From Mycobacterium sp. 1465703.0 (lineage in GTDB: Bacteria; Actinomycetota; Actinomycetes; Mycobacteriales; Mycobacteriaceae): DNA of 63,338 nucleotides. The notes under the pieces were generated by a model, which worked only from the letters and a program-made list of their open reading frames with translations, did no database searches and was not told the DNA's origin. Position 1 is the first letter of the stretch. Every line of letters starts with the position of its first letter. The stretch covers positions 1-63,338 of the forward strand of contig NZ_LZKU01000053.1 of assembly GCF_001672975.1 (NCBI RefSeq). Reading direction: 5' to 3'. A program made the translations under genes and the position numbers. This document shows positions 20,094 to 28,623 of the stretch, piece after piece.

Positions 20094-21092
20094 TTACGAC
20101 TCCCCTGCCGGCCCTTCGAGGTACCACGGGTTGGCCCGCGCCCAATTGATGGTGCGACGGATCCCTTCTTCTAGGTCGACCTGCAGGCGCCATCCCAGCT
20201 CCCGCTGCGCCTTGCTCGAGTCCGGGATCCGACGAGGGATGTCCTCATAGCGATCGCCGTATCGCGCTGCGGTGTCGATAGCTTCGGTTTCAGTGACGGT
20301 GTCGAGATTCGCGAGCTTGATGGCGAGAGTGACAGCGTCGCCCACCGTCGTCTCGGTCATGCTTCCGATGTTGAAGGCCTGCCCGATCGCAGCGCTGCTC
20401 TCGGACGCAAGCAACGTGCCGGCCACCGCGTCGTCAACGTAGGTGAAGCACCGTGTTTGGTCACCCGCGTCGTACAGCAACGGCCGGCGGCCATTGAGGA
20501 TCCGGTGAATGCTCTGTGAAATCACGAATATCGGAGCCTGTCGCGGACCGTAGACGTTGAAATACCGAACCACCGTCACCGGCAATGCGTAGGCCGCGTG
20601 CATCGCAAAAACAAGATGCTCGGCCATGGCCTTACTGGTGCTGTAGCTCCACCTCGCGGTCCTCGTCGAACCGAGAACGCGATCGTCGTCTTCGGCGAAC
20701 GGAGGATTGGGGTTTTTCCCAAAGACCTCGGATGTGCTGGCGTACACCACATGCACGCCATGGCGATGGCTCAGTTCGAGGACGTTGCGCGTTCCGGTCA
20801 CGTTGACGTCGAGAACCCGCAGCGGGTCTTTGAGATAGTTTTTGACGCCGACGACCGCGGCCAAATGGAAGACCGTGTCGACGTCGGCCGTGAGCGCGTT
20901 CTCGAGGGCGCCGATGTCGGTCACATCGCCCGGCACGAATCGGAAGTTGGCGTGTCGGTCAAAGTCGATACTCGTGTCGCGGGCGCTTTTGGCGAAGTCG
21001 AAAACGGTCACCGAATCGCCGCGGTCCAGCAATGCGGCGACCAAGTGCGATCCGATGAAGCCATAGCCGCCTGTGACGACGACGTTGGACAT
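20094..21092 (-). CDS. Extended SDR: UDP-glucuronate-decarboxylase-like or epimerase
   Basis: A 332-residue extended short-chain dehydrogenase acting on a nucleotide sugar. VTGGYGFIGSHL is the NAD-binding loop, HLAAVVGVKNYLKDP follows, and the catalytic pair is YSTSK (Tyr-x-x-x-Lys). The segment STSEVFG has Glu where simple 4-epimerases usually have Ser; that Glu is typical of UDP-glucuronate decarboxylases (UXS, ArnA C-terminal domain). With the dehydrogenase 33 bases upstream on the same strand, a path from a UDP-uronic acid to a UDP-pentose is plausible. A UDP-uronate or UDP-HexNAcA 4-epimerase is the alternative. ATG at 21092. Confidence 0.82.
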   Translation of the reverse strand: MSNVVVTGGYGFIGSHLVAALLDRGDSVTVFDFAKSARDTSIDFDRHANFRFVPGDVTDIGALENALTADVDTVFHLAAVVGVKNYLKDPLRVLDVNVTGTRNVLELSHRHGVHVVYASTSEVFGKNPNPPFAEDDDRVLGSTRTARWSYSTSKAMAEHLVFAMHAAYALPVTVVRYFNVYGPRQAPIFVISQSIHRILNGRRPLLYDAGDQTRCFTYVDDAVAGTLLASESSAAIGQAFNIGSMTETTVGDAVTLAIKLANLDTVTETEAIDTAARYGDRYEDIPRRIPDSSKAQRELGWRLQVDLEEGIRRTINWARANPWYLEGPAGES

Positions 21093-21125
21093 GAATGCTC
21101 TTTCTTTGTCGGGGTTTTGCTTCGT

Positions 21126-22508
21126 CTATCGACCGATTCCCTTGTAGACGAAGCCGGCGGCGCGCACCGCTGCAGGGTCGAAGCTATTCCGTCCGTCGAG
21201 GACCACACACCTTGGCCCCGCCAGGTCCGCGAGCTGAACCAGAGGGATCTGATGGAACTGTCGGTGACCCGCGAGGACCACCAAGGCATCGGCATCCTCG
21301 ACCGCCGACTCGATGTCTCCGGTCAGGGGACGCTTCGTCACCGTGCGGGCCTCCTCGTCCGACACCCACGGATCATGGATCGAAAGCTGGCAGCCGGACT
21401 CCTCGAGCAAGTCGACGACGTACTTACTGGGGGTGAGGCGGCAGTCGCCGGTGTTGTTCTTGAACGCGATGCCCAGCACCGCAATCTTGCTCGTTTCGAT
21501 TGCCTTGCCCTGATCGGCGAGCAGTTGCTTGAGCAGCGCGTAGGTGTAGGCAGGCATCGTGTCGTTGACAGTTCTCGACGTGCGCGGGATTGCCAGGTCG
21601 AGGCCTAGGGACTCGCCCAGGTGGTTGACGAACCACGGATCCTTGGTCAAGCAGTAGCCGCCGACGCCCATGCTCGGCCTCAAGATGTTCACCACGCCGC
21701 CGCCCTTCGGCATCGTGTTGGCCGCGTCGATGACCTGAAGGGCGTCCATCCCGAGTCGGTCGCATACCTTGGCCAGCTCGTTGGCCAGCGCGACGTTGAG
21801 GTCCACCCACAGGTTGTCCGCAAGCTTGACCATCTCCGCGGTGCGTGGATTGTCAACGACAACGGAGCCCACTCCAAGGGCGTGCCGCCACAGTGTGGCG
21901 CAAGCGCGAGCGCTGCGCTCATCGACCGCACCGACCACGACGGGGATCGACGTGAGCTCGTGGATGGCTTGGCCTTCGGCAAGCCGCTCGGGGCAGAACG
22001 CCAATCCGAAGTCGACGCCCGCCAGCAGCCCTGACGTCTCTTCAAGGATCGGCCGAACGAGACTTTCGGTGGTGTCGGGCGGCACCGTGCTCTTGAGGAT
22101 GACCACGTGGCCGGGCAACAGGTGCTCTCCAACGGCACGGGCCGCCGCCTCGATGTCTTCGACAACGGGCTCATAGTCCGGACCAAGCGGCGTACCGACG
22201 TTCACGATGACGAAATCGTTTTCCGCGACGGCGCCGAAATCGGTCGTGGCGCGAAGCCGGCCGACCCGTACGTTGTGGGACACCAGTTCGCTGAGCCCCG
22301 GCTCAGCCACGGTGGTCTTGCCCAGGTTGATCTCGTCGACGACGCTCTGCCTCACGTCGATCCCGGTCACCGGCCAGCCGCGGTCAGCCAAGACGGCACC
22401 AATCACCGTTCCGATGTAGCCAAAACCCACAACGGCTATTCCCGACCGCTGGCCACGCACTAGGAAGTCGATCTCGGCGTCGCTACGTCCGAACACGCCT
22501 GCAGGCAT
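21126..22508 (-). CDS. Nucleotide-sugar (UDP-glucose/UDP-HexNAc) 6-dehydrogenase
   Basis: A 460-residue UDP-glucose/GDP-mannose dehydrogenase-family enzyme, which oxidises C6 of a UDP-sugar to a uronic acid with two NAD. Rossmann motif VVGFGYIGTVIG near residue 26, STVPPDTT near 145, and the catalytic Cys in SMGVGGYCLTKDPWF near 275. The Cys context looks more like UDP-HexNAc dehydrogenases (GxGGHCxxxDPWF) than classical UDP-glucose dehydrogenase (GFGGSCFPKD), so the substrate may be UDP-GlcNAc or UDP-ManNAc. ATG at 22508. It precedes the SDR at 20094 in one transcription unit. It suggests that the locus product carries an acidic sugar or one derived from it. Confidence 0.9.
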   Translation of the reverse strand: MPAGVFGRSDAEIDFLVRGQRSGIAVVGFGYIGTVIGAVLADRGWPVTGIDVRQSVVDEINLGKTTVAEPGLSELVSHNVRVGRLRATTDFGAVAENDFVIVNVGTPLGPDYEPVVEDIEAAARAVGEHLLPGHVVILKSTVPPDTTESLVRPILEETSGLLAGVDFGLAFCPERLAEGQAIHELTSIPVVVGAVDERSARACATLWRHALGVGSVVVDNPRTAEMVKLADNLWVDLNVALANELAKVCDRLGMDALQVIDAANTMPKGGGVVNILRPSMGVGGYCLTKDPWFVNHLGESLGLDLAIPRTSRTVNDTMPAYTYALLKQLLADQGKAIETSKIAVLGIAFKNNTGDCRLTPSKYVVDLLEESGCQLSIHDPWVSDEEARTVTKRPLTGDIESAVEDADALVVLAGHRQFHQIPLVQLADLAGPRCVVLDGRNSFDPAAVRAAGFVYKGIGR

Positions 22509-22761
22509 TGTCCCGCCTATCCGTCGTCACACCGCTTGCTGTACAGACGTGAAATAGAGTGCCATGCCTGTCCAGCTGTCGCACTATCGGCTCGGGACCG
22601 AGCTCCGCTCGACGGGTTTCAGTAACCGGGGATTGCACGCGATGTGGCCGGGCCATGGGCGTCAGTTGCCGGCTAACCTTCGTCGACGAAAACCGTGCGG
22701 CAATGTCATCAATCACGCAAGGCGATCCTGTCGGGGTCGACCACCGATAACCCCAAGACGG

Positions 22762-24030
22762 TCAGTGCCGATGTCGCCGTCGAGCGCAATGTTCCAGATG
22801 ATCAGCGGCGACCGCAACGCTTTCGACCGATTTCGTCATCCGAGTAGAGATCTCCCGAGCCCGGGCAACGCATTCCGGGGCCAGGATCCGGCGCAGGTCC
22901 GCAACCAGCGATTCCTGAGTAGCGCTTGAAAAGCGCCGGGCGAAGCCAACTCCCAGTCTTTTAACCTGGGTCCCCCACAACGTCTGATCGCCGAACGTCG
23001 GAAGGATCAAGGTAGGGACTCCGGCACGTAGGCCCGCGGCGGTGGTGCCGGTGCCACCGTGGTGCACAACCGCGCGGCAGGCGGGAAACGCGGGCGCGTA
23101 ATTCATCGCGGCCACGGTCTTGACATGCTCGAAATGCGGGACGTCGCTGAAGTCGGTTGCCGCGGAACAAATCAACGCCCGCTCGCCTAACTCGGCGCAC
23201 GCCGCGCCGATCATGGCTACGGTGTCGGCGGGAGACTTGACCGGCGTGCTGCCAAACCCGAAGAAAATCGGCGGTGTTCCCGCGGCAATCCACGAGGCGA
23301 CCTCGTCATCGGCATCCGTCGGCAACTCGATCGTCAGCGCGCCGACAAAGGGCCGTTGGCCACCCCATTTCGCCCATTCGGCAGCCAGCCCTGGAAAGCA
23401 AACCTCGTCGTAGGCCTGGATTTCCAGGGATCCGCGTTTGGCGATCCGTCGCGACGACGGCCCGGTCGCTTTTGCCAAACCCAGTTCGCGCCGTTGGGTG
23501 TCCTCGCGCTTCTTGCCCATGGGCCAACCCAGCCACTCGGACAGCGTCATTGCAGAGCGGCCCACCGGCGCTGGCAGGCCCGGAATGAGTTGGCCGTTGG
23601 CCCGCACCGGGAAGGTATGCAGCGTGGCCAATGGAACGTCGTAGTACTCCGCAATATTGGCCACGGGCTGCTCGCCGATCACGCTGGTGAGCAACAGGTC
23701 GGCCCCGTCCGCCAGCGACATCAAGGTCTTGTTGGTGTCCTGCCAGAACTGGTCGAACAACTTCCAGTCTTCGCGTACCGACCGGCTCAGCTGCCCGACC
23801 TTCCAGAAGTTGCGGAACAAACGCGTCAACAGGTCGCGATGCACGTCCTGCCACAGCTGCGCATCCGGCCCACAAGCTACCGCCGCAACCCCAGCTGACT
23901 CGACGAAGCCGACCAAGTCGGGCGCGACGGCCATGCGGACACGGTGCCCACGGCGCAGCAATTCGCGACCGACCGCGACACCGGGTTCGACATCGCCGCG
24001 GGTTCCGTAGAACGCCAGCACAAATTCCAT
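22762..24030 (-). CDS. UGT-type glycosyltransferase (paralogue 3)
   Basis: A 422-residue GT1-family glycosyltransferase of the same set as the genes at 11059 and 15101. It opens MEFVLAFYGTRGDVEPG and has AVVHHGGTGTTAAGLRAGVP near residue 325, then FGDQTLWGTQVKRLGVG. It shares long near-identical nucleotide stretches with the first copy, for example around 23270-23320 against 11570-11620, a sign of recent duplication or gene conversion. It begins 8 bases after the methyltransferase at 24039, so the two are probably co-transcribed. Likely adds a further sugar to the lipopeptide; donor unknown. Confidence 0.92.
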   Translation of the reverse strand: MEFVLAFYGTRGDVEPGVAVGRELLRRGHRVRMAVAPDLVGFVESAGVAAVACGPDAQLWQDVHRDLLTRLFRNFWKVGQLSRSVREDWKLFDQFWQDTNKTLMSLADGADLLLTSVIGEQPVANIAEYYDVPLATLHTFPVRANGQLIPGLPAPVGRSAMTLSEWLGWPMGKKREDTQRRELGLAKATGPSSRRIAKRGSLEIQAYDEVCFPGLAAEWAKWGGQRPFVGALTIELPTDADDEVASWIAAGTPPIFFGFGSTPVKSPADTVAMIGAACAELGERALICSAATDFSDVPHFEHVKTVAAMNYAPAFPACRAVVHHGGTGTTAAGLRAGVPTLILPTFGDQTLWGTQVKRLGVGFARRFSSATQESLVADLRRILAPECVARAREISTRMTKSVESVAVAADHLEHCARRRHRH

Positions 24031-24038
24031 TGCGCAGA

Positions 24039-24791
24039 CTAGCCTTTCATGCTCCGCAACTCGGCCAGCATCCCGCGCGAGAACGTGTCGGTGAACCAGC
24101 CGCGGACAACGCGCCGGAGCCGGAATTGCCCCTGCAAAGTGGTGTCAGGGTAGCTCGCGGTGAGGTCGACGAACTCGAAGCCTGTCCTCGCTTCTGCTGG
24201 CTTGCAAATGAGGAATTGCTGGTGAGGCAGGCCAAAGATCCGAGCCCCCACCGCCTCGGCGAAGTGGACGGCGAACGGAAACACCAGGGTCGGCTCGAAC
24301 CGATCCCCGTGCTGCCAGACCGTGTGGGTGAAGTCGTCTCCTCCGATCCAGCCGCCGGAGCGGACCTTGGGATAGACGTTGATGAGATCGATGGCGATAC
24401 CCCGCAGAGTATGGTCGCCGTCGACGTAGGCGAAGTCGAGGCTGTCGTCCGGGATTTGGTCGACGACCTCCGTCGTCGTCCCGCGCAGGATGATGCGCTT
24501 GTCTCCCGCGAACTCGGTGTTGGCCTTGGTCTCCGCCAGATAGGCAGCGAACCGGTCGTCGTCCGTGTTGGCCGGCTTGTTCCAGTCGTCCAGGTGCCGC
24601 CACGGATCGATCATGTAGTACCTGTGGATCGAACTGCAGGCAGCGAGCATCTCGGCCGCGAAGCGACCGCGATAGACGCCGATTTCGGCCATCGACTCGA
24701 CTCGAATGGTCCGCAAGAACTCGACCCACAGCTGAAATCGCGACGCCGAGTTCGTACACAGATCGCGCAGTGCAGGCTCTTCGACCCTCAT
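24039..24791 (-). CDS. Class I SAM-dependent methyltransferase (TylF/Methyltransf_24-like)
   Basis: About 250 residues from an ATG at 24791 with AGGGA upstream. MAEIGVYRGRFAAEML is the SAM-binding loop, and YVDGDHTLRGIAIDL is the Asp-Gly-Asp-His metal/SAM motif seen in O-methyltransferases of the macrocin type and related families. Expected to O-methylate a sugar hydroxyl, as several enzymes do in glycopeptidolipid synthesis. It is the first gene of a pair with the glycosyltransferase at 22762. A longer frame to 24833 adds 14 unlikely residues. The acceptor cannot be deduced. Confidence 0.82.
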   Translation of the reverse strand: MRVEEPALRDLCTNSASRFQLWVEFLRTIRVESMAEIGVYRGRFAAEMLAACSSIHRYYMIDPWRHLDDWNKPANTDDDRFAAYLAETKANTEFAGDKRIILRGTTTEVVDQIPDDSLDFAYVDGDHTLRGIAIDLINVYPKVRSGGWIGGDDFTHTVWQHGDRFEPTLVFPFAVHFAEAVGARIFGLPHQQFLICKPAEARTGFEFVDLTASYPDTTLQGQFRLRRVVRGWFTDTFSRGMLAELRSMKG

Positions 24792-24951
24792 TGAATCCCT
24801 ATGGTGTTGATAAGTTGCACCACAGCACACCACTCCCTTTTATGTCAACGATCTTCGCGGATGCCCCATGTTTCACACCGGATCCCGCGAATAAGCCAGC
24901 ACAGAAAATTTCGAATAATCCAGCAGGGAAATTTCAAGAACGAGCCGTGTA

Positions 24952-25761
24952 GTGTTTCCCGCCGTGTGGGGCTCACTTTTCGGGCTGGCGTTTCTGGTGG
25001 CGATCAATCCGGTGCTTCTGGCCATCATCCTGCTGATGATCTCCCGACCGCGGCCCGTGCAAAACCTGCTGGCCTACTGGGTCGGCGGCCTAACAGTGAA
25101 CCTTGTCTTCCTGCTGATTCCGCTGGTGGTGCTGCACTTGACACCGACGTTTGCCTCTTTCGCGCAAAACATCACCGGCTCGAGCACGGCTCCCAGCTCC
25201 ACCGTCCGACACATTGAACTCGGCTCCGGAGTGCTCGCGTTATCAATCGCCACCCTGATGACATTGCGCTCCCGCGCGCGTCAGCGGACGCGCGTACCGA
25301 CGCACGACGACGATGCGTCCGTCCTGGTGCTGGACTCGGATAAACCGTCCCCGATCTCGCCGTTGGGCATCTCGGCGGATGCGGCGACGCAAGGCGGATC
25401 ACCGATCCGACGGCTGCTCGGCCGTCTGCAAAAAGCGTGGGACGACGGATCCTTGTGGGTCTCGGTGGTTTTCGGACTGCTGGGCTTGCCGCCACCTCTG
25501 CTGGTGCTGTTCGTGGACACCACCATCGTGGCCTCCGGTACCTCGATCGGCACTCAGGTCGGCGCCACGATCGCCTTTGTCCTGGCGATGTTTGCGGTTG
25601 TCGAGATCACCCTCATCAGCCATCTGGCAACACCGGCGAAAACGCAGGCGGTACTGCGGCCGGTGCACGACTGGGCGCTGGCTCGCCGTCGACAAGTCAT
25701 GATTGCTGTCTTCGTCGTGATCGGTTTCTTTCAGGTGATCAAGGGCCTCGGCATCGCCTGA
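24952..25761 (+). CDS. GAP/Sap-family membrane protein (lipid-addressing, paralogue 2)
   Basis: A 269-residue membrane protein, clearly a paralogue of the gene at 16423. The N-terminal VWGSLFGLAFLVAINPVLLA and ISRPRPVQNLL align with it, and six hydrophobic segments are in the same places. The family (GAP of glycopeptidolipid loci, Sap of the sulfolipid locus) supports surface delivery of complex lipids. GTG at 24952 (MFPAVWG). The 160 bases upstream are A+T-rich and contain two imperfect copies of a GAAATTTC-like string. Having two such genes in one locus may mean two lipid species or two export steps. Export role is inferred. Confidence 0.88.
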   Translation: MFPAVWGSLFGLAFLVAINPVLLAIILLMISRPRPVQNLLAYWVGGLTVNLVFLLIPLVVLHLTPTFASFAQNITGSSTAPSSTVRHIELGSGVLALSIATLMTLRSRARQRTRVPTHDDDASVLVLDSDKPSPISPLGISADAATQGGSPIRRLLGRLQKAWDDGSLWVSVVFGLLGLPPPLLVLFVDTTIVASGTSIGTQVGATIAFVLAMFAVVEITLISHLATPAKTQAVLRPVHDWALARRRQVMIAVFVVIGFFQVIKGLGIA

Positions 25762-25813
25762 ACAGGCGGCTGGAACCCGGTTGCTCACATGGCGCCCGAT
25801 CCGGTTACGGCGC

Positions 25814-26782
25814 TTAGGTCCAAGTTCCGCTGCGACGGCCAGTCATTGCCAGCAGCTTGTAGTTCAGCTTCATGATGGATGGGCGGAAAATCCGGTTGAG
25901 CTTGGCGAGACGCTGGAAATCACCTAACACCGTGCGGAAATCGCGTTCGCTCGCGCGATACGCCTCGAAAACGCGGTCCAGCACACACTGATCCCAGCGC
26001 TCGTCCCGCGCGGCCGCCTGCAGTGTGGCGTAGACCGTGGAAACCCAGTCTGTGCCGAAGAACTCCGTCACCGGCCCGCAGTATTGCTGGCGGTGTAGAT
26101 CACGTTTGAGGAACTCGTCGATCGCGCCCTCATCCCGCCTGCTGAGGTCGATGCCCAGCGCCCTGGAAATCCGTTCCACTTCCTGACCCCAGTTGTCGAG
26201 GAGATTGGTGTATTCGACGAACACGCGCGGCACCGCGCGGGTGTCCTGATCGGCCACCAGATTGAATTTCAGCCACAGAGCACTCGCGAGCGCCGGCATG
26301 TCTCCGGCGCGCTCCGCAAACGACCCGGTGACCTCCTGCGGGTGGCGCACCGCAATCACTGTCGCGATGTCGAATCCAGCCAGGCGCGCCGCCTCGAACC
26401 ACAAGTCGCACAGCAACGTGATCCTCGGGTCCTTGATAACCACCAGCGGCTGGGGCGGCAACGTGGCGAGAAACGCCCCGATCTCGGCGATTGCGGCGGC
26501 CTTCTGCTCGGCGTCGAACGCCCCTTCCTCCCGCAGGCGCAGTGTCGGGTCGAACATGGTGCTGCCACAGCGGCGCAGAATTGCTTCGTTCAGGTAGTTG
26601 GCTGCGCGCGGCTCCCAATGACCGCTTGGATTCCCCGGCATGGCGCCCACCAGCCGGGCCGGGAGCGCACCCCCACAGAGCGACAGAACCCGCGTGAGCG
26701 CCGACGTCCCGGACCGGTTCATCCCCAGCACGAACAAAAGGACCGGGCGGCCCGCAGTCCCGCTCTGTGCGGCTGGGGTCAC
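25814..26782 (-). CDS. Sulfotransferase-family protein (paralogue 2)
   Basis: A 322-residue P-loop sulfotransferase-family protein. LLFVLGMNRSGTSALTRVLSL is split over the 5'-phosphosulfate-binding loop (residues ~16-33), and VIAVRHPQEVTGSF near 145 supplies the Arg and Ser of the 3'-phosphate site. It aligns end to end with the gene at 12481 (for example GNPxGxWEPR, IKDxxIT, FxDYRAxE-like C-terminal segment). GTG at 26782. It sits between the second GAP-like gene and the third acyltransferase, mirroring the grouping around the first copy. It may sulfate a second position or substrate; no sulfated product is proven. Confidence 0.83.
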   Translation of the reverse strand: MTPAAQSGTAGRPVLLFVLGMNRSGTSALTRVLSLCGGALPARLVGAMPGNPSGHWEPRAANYLNEAILRRCGSTMFDPTLRLREEGAFDAEQKAAAIAEIGAFLATLPPQPLVVIKDPRITLLCDLWFEAARLAGFDIATVIAVRHPQEVTGSFAERAGDMPALASALWLKFNLVADQDTRAVPRVFVEYTNLLDNWGQEVERISRALGIDLSRRDEGAIDEFLKRDLHRQQYCGPVTEFFGTDWVSTVYATLQAAARDERWDQCVLDRVFEAYRASERDFRTVLGDFQRLAKLNRIFRPSIMKLNYKLLAMTGRRSGTWT

Positions 26783-27121
26783 GAGATTGAGTCCAAACGC
26801 GATGCCGCATGCGGCGCTGTCCTTTGATGCACGAAAGGAAAAGCCTTGGCCCCATTCGCGTTGTTGGGTCGGCGCTGATTCATGGCGACAGATTAGTCGA
26901 CGGCTCAGGACGCTTTTCCCTGAAACACTTCATATCCGAGAGAATCCCGCGCTCGCCCCGTGCTATTCATCCAAACCGATCGCAACCGATCAGCTAGTCT
27001 CGTTGCGATGAATTGCTACGAGATCATCGAGACCCGCGCCGTCGCGGACAGCGTTGCGCTACGTGACGAATTCTGGACCCCGCCAGTCGCGGGCGAATCC
27101 GGTGTCACCGGACGCTAATCG
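26783..27121. other. Intergenic region between the second sulfotransferase and third acyltransferase
   Basis: This 339-base gap holds the divergent promoters of both genes and one possible small leaderless gene (27008-27118). No repeat or mobile-element end was noticed. Confidence 0.5.
27008..27118 (+). CDS. Possible 36-residue leaderless small protein
   Basis: An ATG at 27008 opens 36 codons (MNCYEIIETRAVADSVALRD, then 16 more) ending in TAA four bases before the next gene. TAGTCT at 26995-27000, a TAnnnT -10 box, ends seven bases before the ATG, the layout of mycobacterial leaderless transcripts. There is no ribosome-binding site. No homologue is recalled. It could be a leader for the acyltransferase or just chance. 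Confidence 0.3.
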   Translation: MNCYEIIETRAVADSVALRDEFWTPPVAGESGVTGR

Positions 27122-28528
27122 ATGGCAGCCCGGATACGTCGTGCCCGCGCCTCCGATAACAGCCGCATGTCCGACGGCGATGCGCGATCCGATGATCGGC
27201 TCGCGTTGGTGGACCAAGGCTTGTTCGCGGGGCATCGTGCCGCCGGTCTGAACCTAGTCATCCAGTGCGTATGGATTTATCAGCAGGCGATCGACGTCGC
27301 GGGGCTTGTGCGTTTTCACCACAACCTCAGTTACGGGCTGTTGGGTCGGCGCATTGAACCTTCGCCCCTGCCGTTCGGCCGGCCGCGGTGGGTCTTGAAT
27401 CGCGGGTTGCCGGACATCGAGATCGCTGACCGCGCCCGTCCGCCGGCTGAACTCACCGACTGGGCTGACGAACGCTCACAACTGCCCATCGATCCAGAAG
27501 GACGCCACGGCTGGCATCTCGCCGCGCTGCCCCTCACCGACGGCTCTACCGCAGTCAGCTTGGTGCTTTCCCACTACCTGCTCGACGGCCTCGGGCTCGC
27601 CATTGCATTAGCTGAGGCCGCCCTGGGCAAGACCCGCGAGCTTGGCTATCCGCCACCGGGTTCACGTACCCGAGCCCGCGCGATAGTGCAGGATGCCCGC
27701 GACACGGCGCACGACATGCCTGAGGTTGCCCGGGCTCTTGTCACGACAGCACGCGTGGCCCGTCGTGCGCGCCGCGAGCTCGCCGGATCACCTGCGGTGC
27801 GACCGGTCGCGCTTCGTGCCGGTGACGGCGATGACCCGATCGTCGTGCCGGCTACCTGGATCCGCGTCGACGCGTACGACTGGGATGCCCGCGCGAAGGA
27901 CCTTGGCGGAATGGGTAACACGCTGGTCGCGGGCTTTGCTGCGAAATTTGCCGAGCGTGTGGGACGCCGACGCGCCGGTGACGGCATGGTCACCTTGCAC
28001 CTGCCGATGAACGACCGCGCCGAGGGTGATGTGCGGGCGAATGCAATGTCGATTGCGACCGTCTGCGTCGATCCAACGCGGGTGACGACGGATCTGACTG
28101 GCCTTCGCGCCGCCATCCGGCAGGCACGAAAGACCCTGCGCGAAGAGCCAGACGAGGCGTTGCAGCTGCGCTCGCTGATCCCCTTCACACCGAAGCGGGC
28201 GTTGAAGCGGATGGTCGATGCCGGGCTCAACGACCCCGACGTCCCCATGCTTTGCTCGAATCTCGGCGACCTCGATCCGCTCGTGTGCTGCCTCGATGGC
28301 ACCGACGGCGAGCTCGCCATGACGCGGGCGACCGGGCAGCACGTGACGCGAGAGTGGCTCGACCGAACGGGCGGCCAGATGACACTGCAGTCTTGGCGCA
28401 CGGGCGGCTCCAACATCTACATCACCGTCAACGCCTACCAACCGGGTGCCGTGAACACAAAGCCCGCTTTGCGTGAGCTGGCCGCGCGCACCCTCGCCGA
28501 TTTCGACCTCACCGGCAGGATCGACTGA
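27122..28528 (+). CDS. WS/DGAT or PapA-like acyltransferase (paralogue 3)
   Basis: A 468-residue condensation-fold acyltransferase nearly parallel to the gene at 17330. It has the Arg-rich start MAARIRRARAS, LVDQGLFAGHRAAGLNL, and the catalytic motif LSHYLLDGLG near residue 150, with Ser-His for His-His. The C-terminal YQPGAVNTKPALREL is conserved. Expected to transfer an acyl group to a hydroxyl of the lipopeptide or its sugars. ATG at 27122. It is the last gene of the accessory locus; 95 bases later the conserved chromosomal block begins with cya. Acyl donor (CoA, carrier or PKS) unknown. Confidence 0.88.
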   Translation: MAARIRRARASDNSRMSDGDARSDDRLALVDQGLFAGHRAAGLNLVIQCVWIYQQAIDVAGLVRFHHNLSYGLLGRRIEPSPLPFGRPRWVLNRGLPDIEIADRARPPAELTDWADERSQLPIDPEGRHGWHLAALPLTDGSTAVSLVLSHYLLDGLGLAIALAEAALGKTRELGYPPPGSRTRARAIVQDARDTAHDMPEVARALVTTARVARRARRELAGSPAVRPVALRAGDGDDPIVVPATWIRVDAYDWDARAKDLGGMGNTLVAGFAAKFAERVGRRRAGDGMVTLHLPMNDRAEGDVRANAMSIATVCVDPTRVTTDLTGLRAAIRQARKTLREEPDEALQLRSLIPFTPKRALKRMVDAGLNDPDVPMLCSNLGDLDPLVCCLDGTDGELAMTRATGQHVTREWLDRTGGQMTLQSWRTGGSNIYITVNAYQPGAVNTKPALRELAARTLADFDLTGRID

Positions 28529-28623
28529 CGAATCGCCTCGCACAGACCTCGAGGCTTCGCCATCTTCAATTCACCATGACCGGACCGCCGACAAATACCG
28601 AGGTCAGCGGTTAGGCTTACGGC

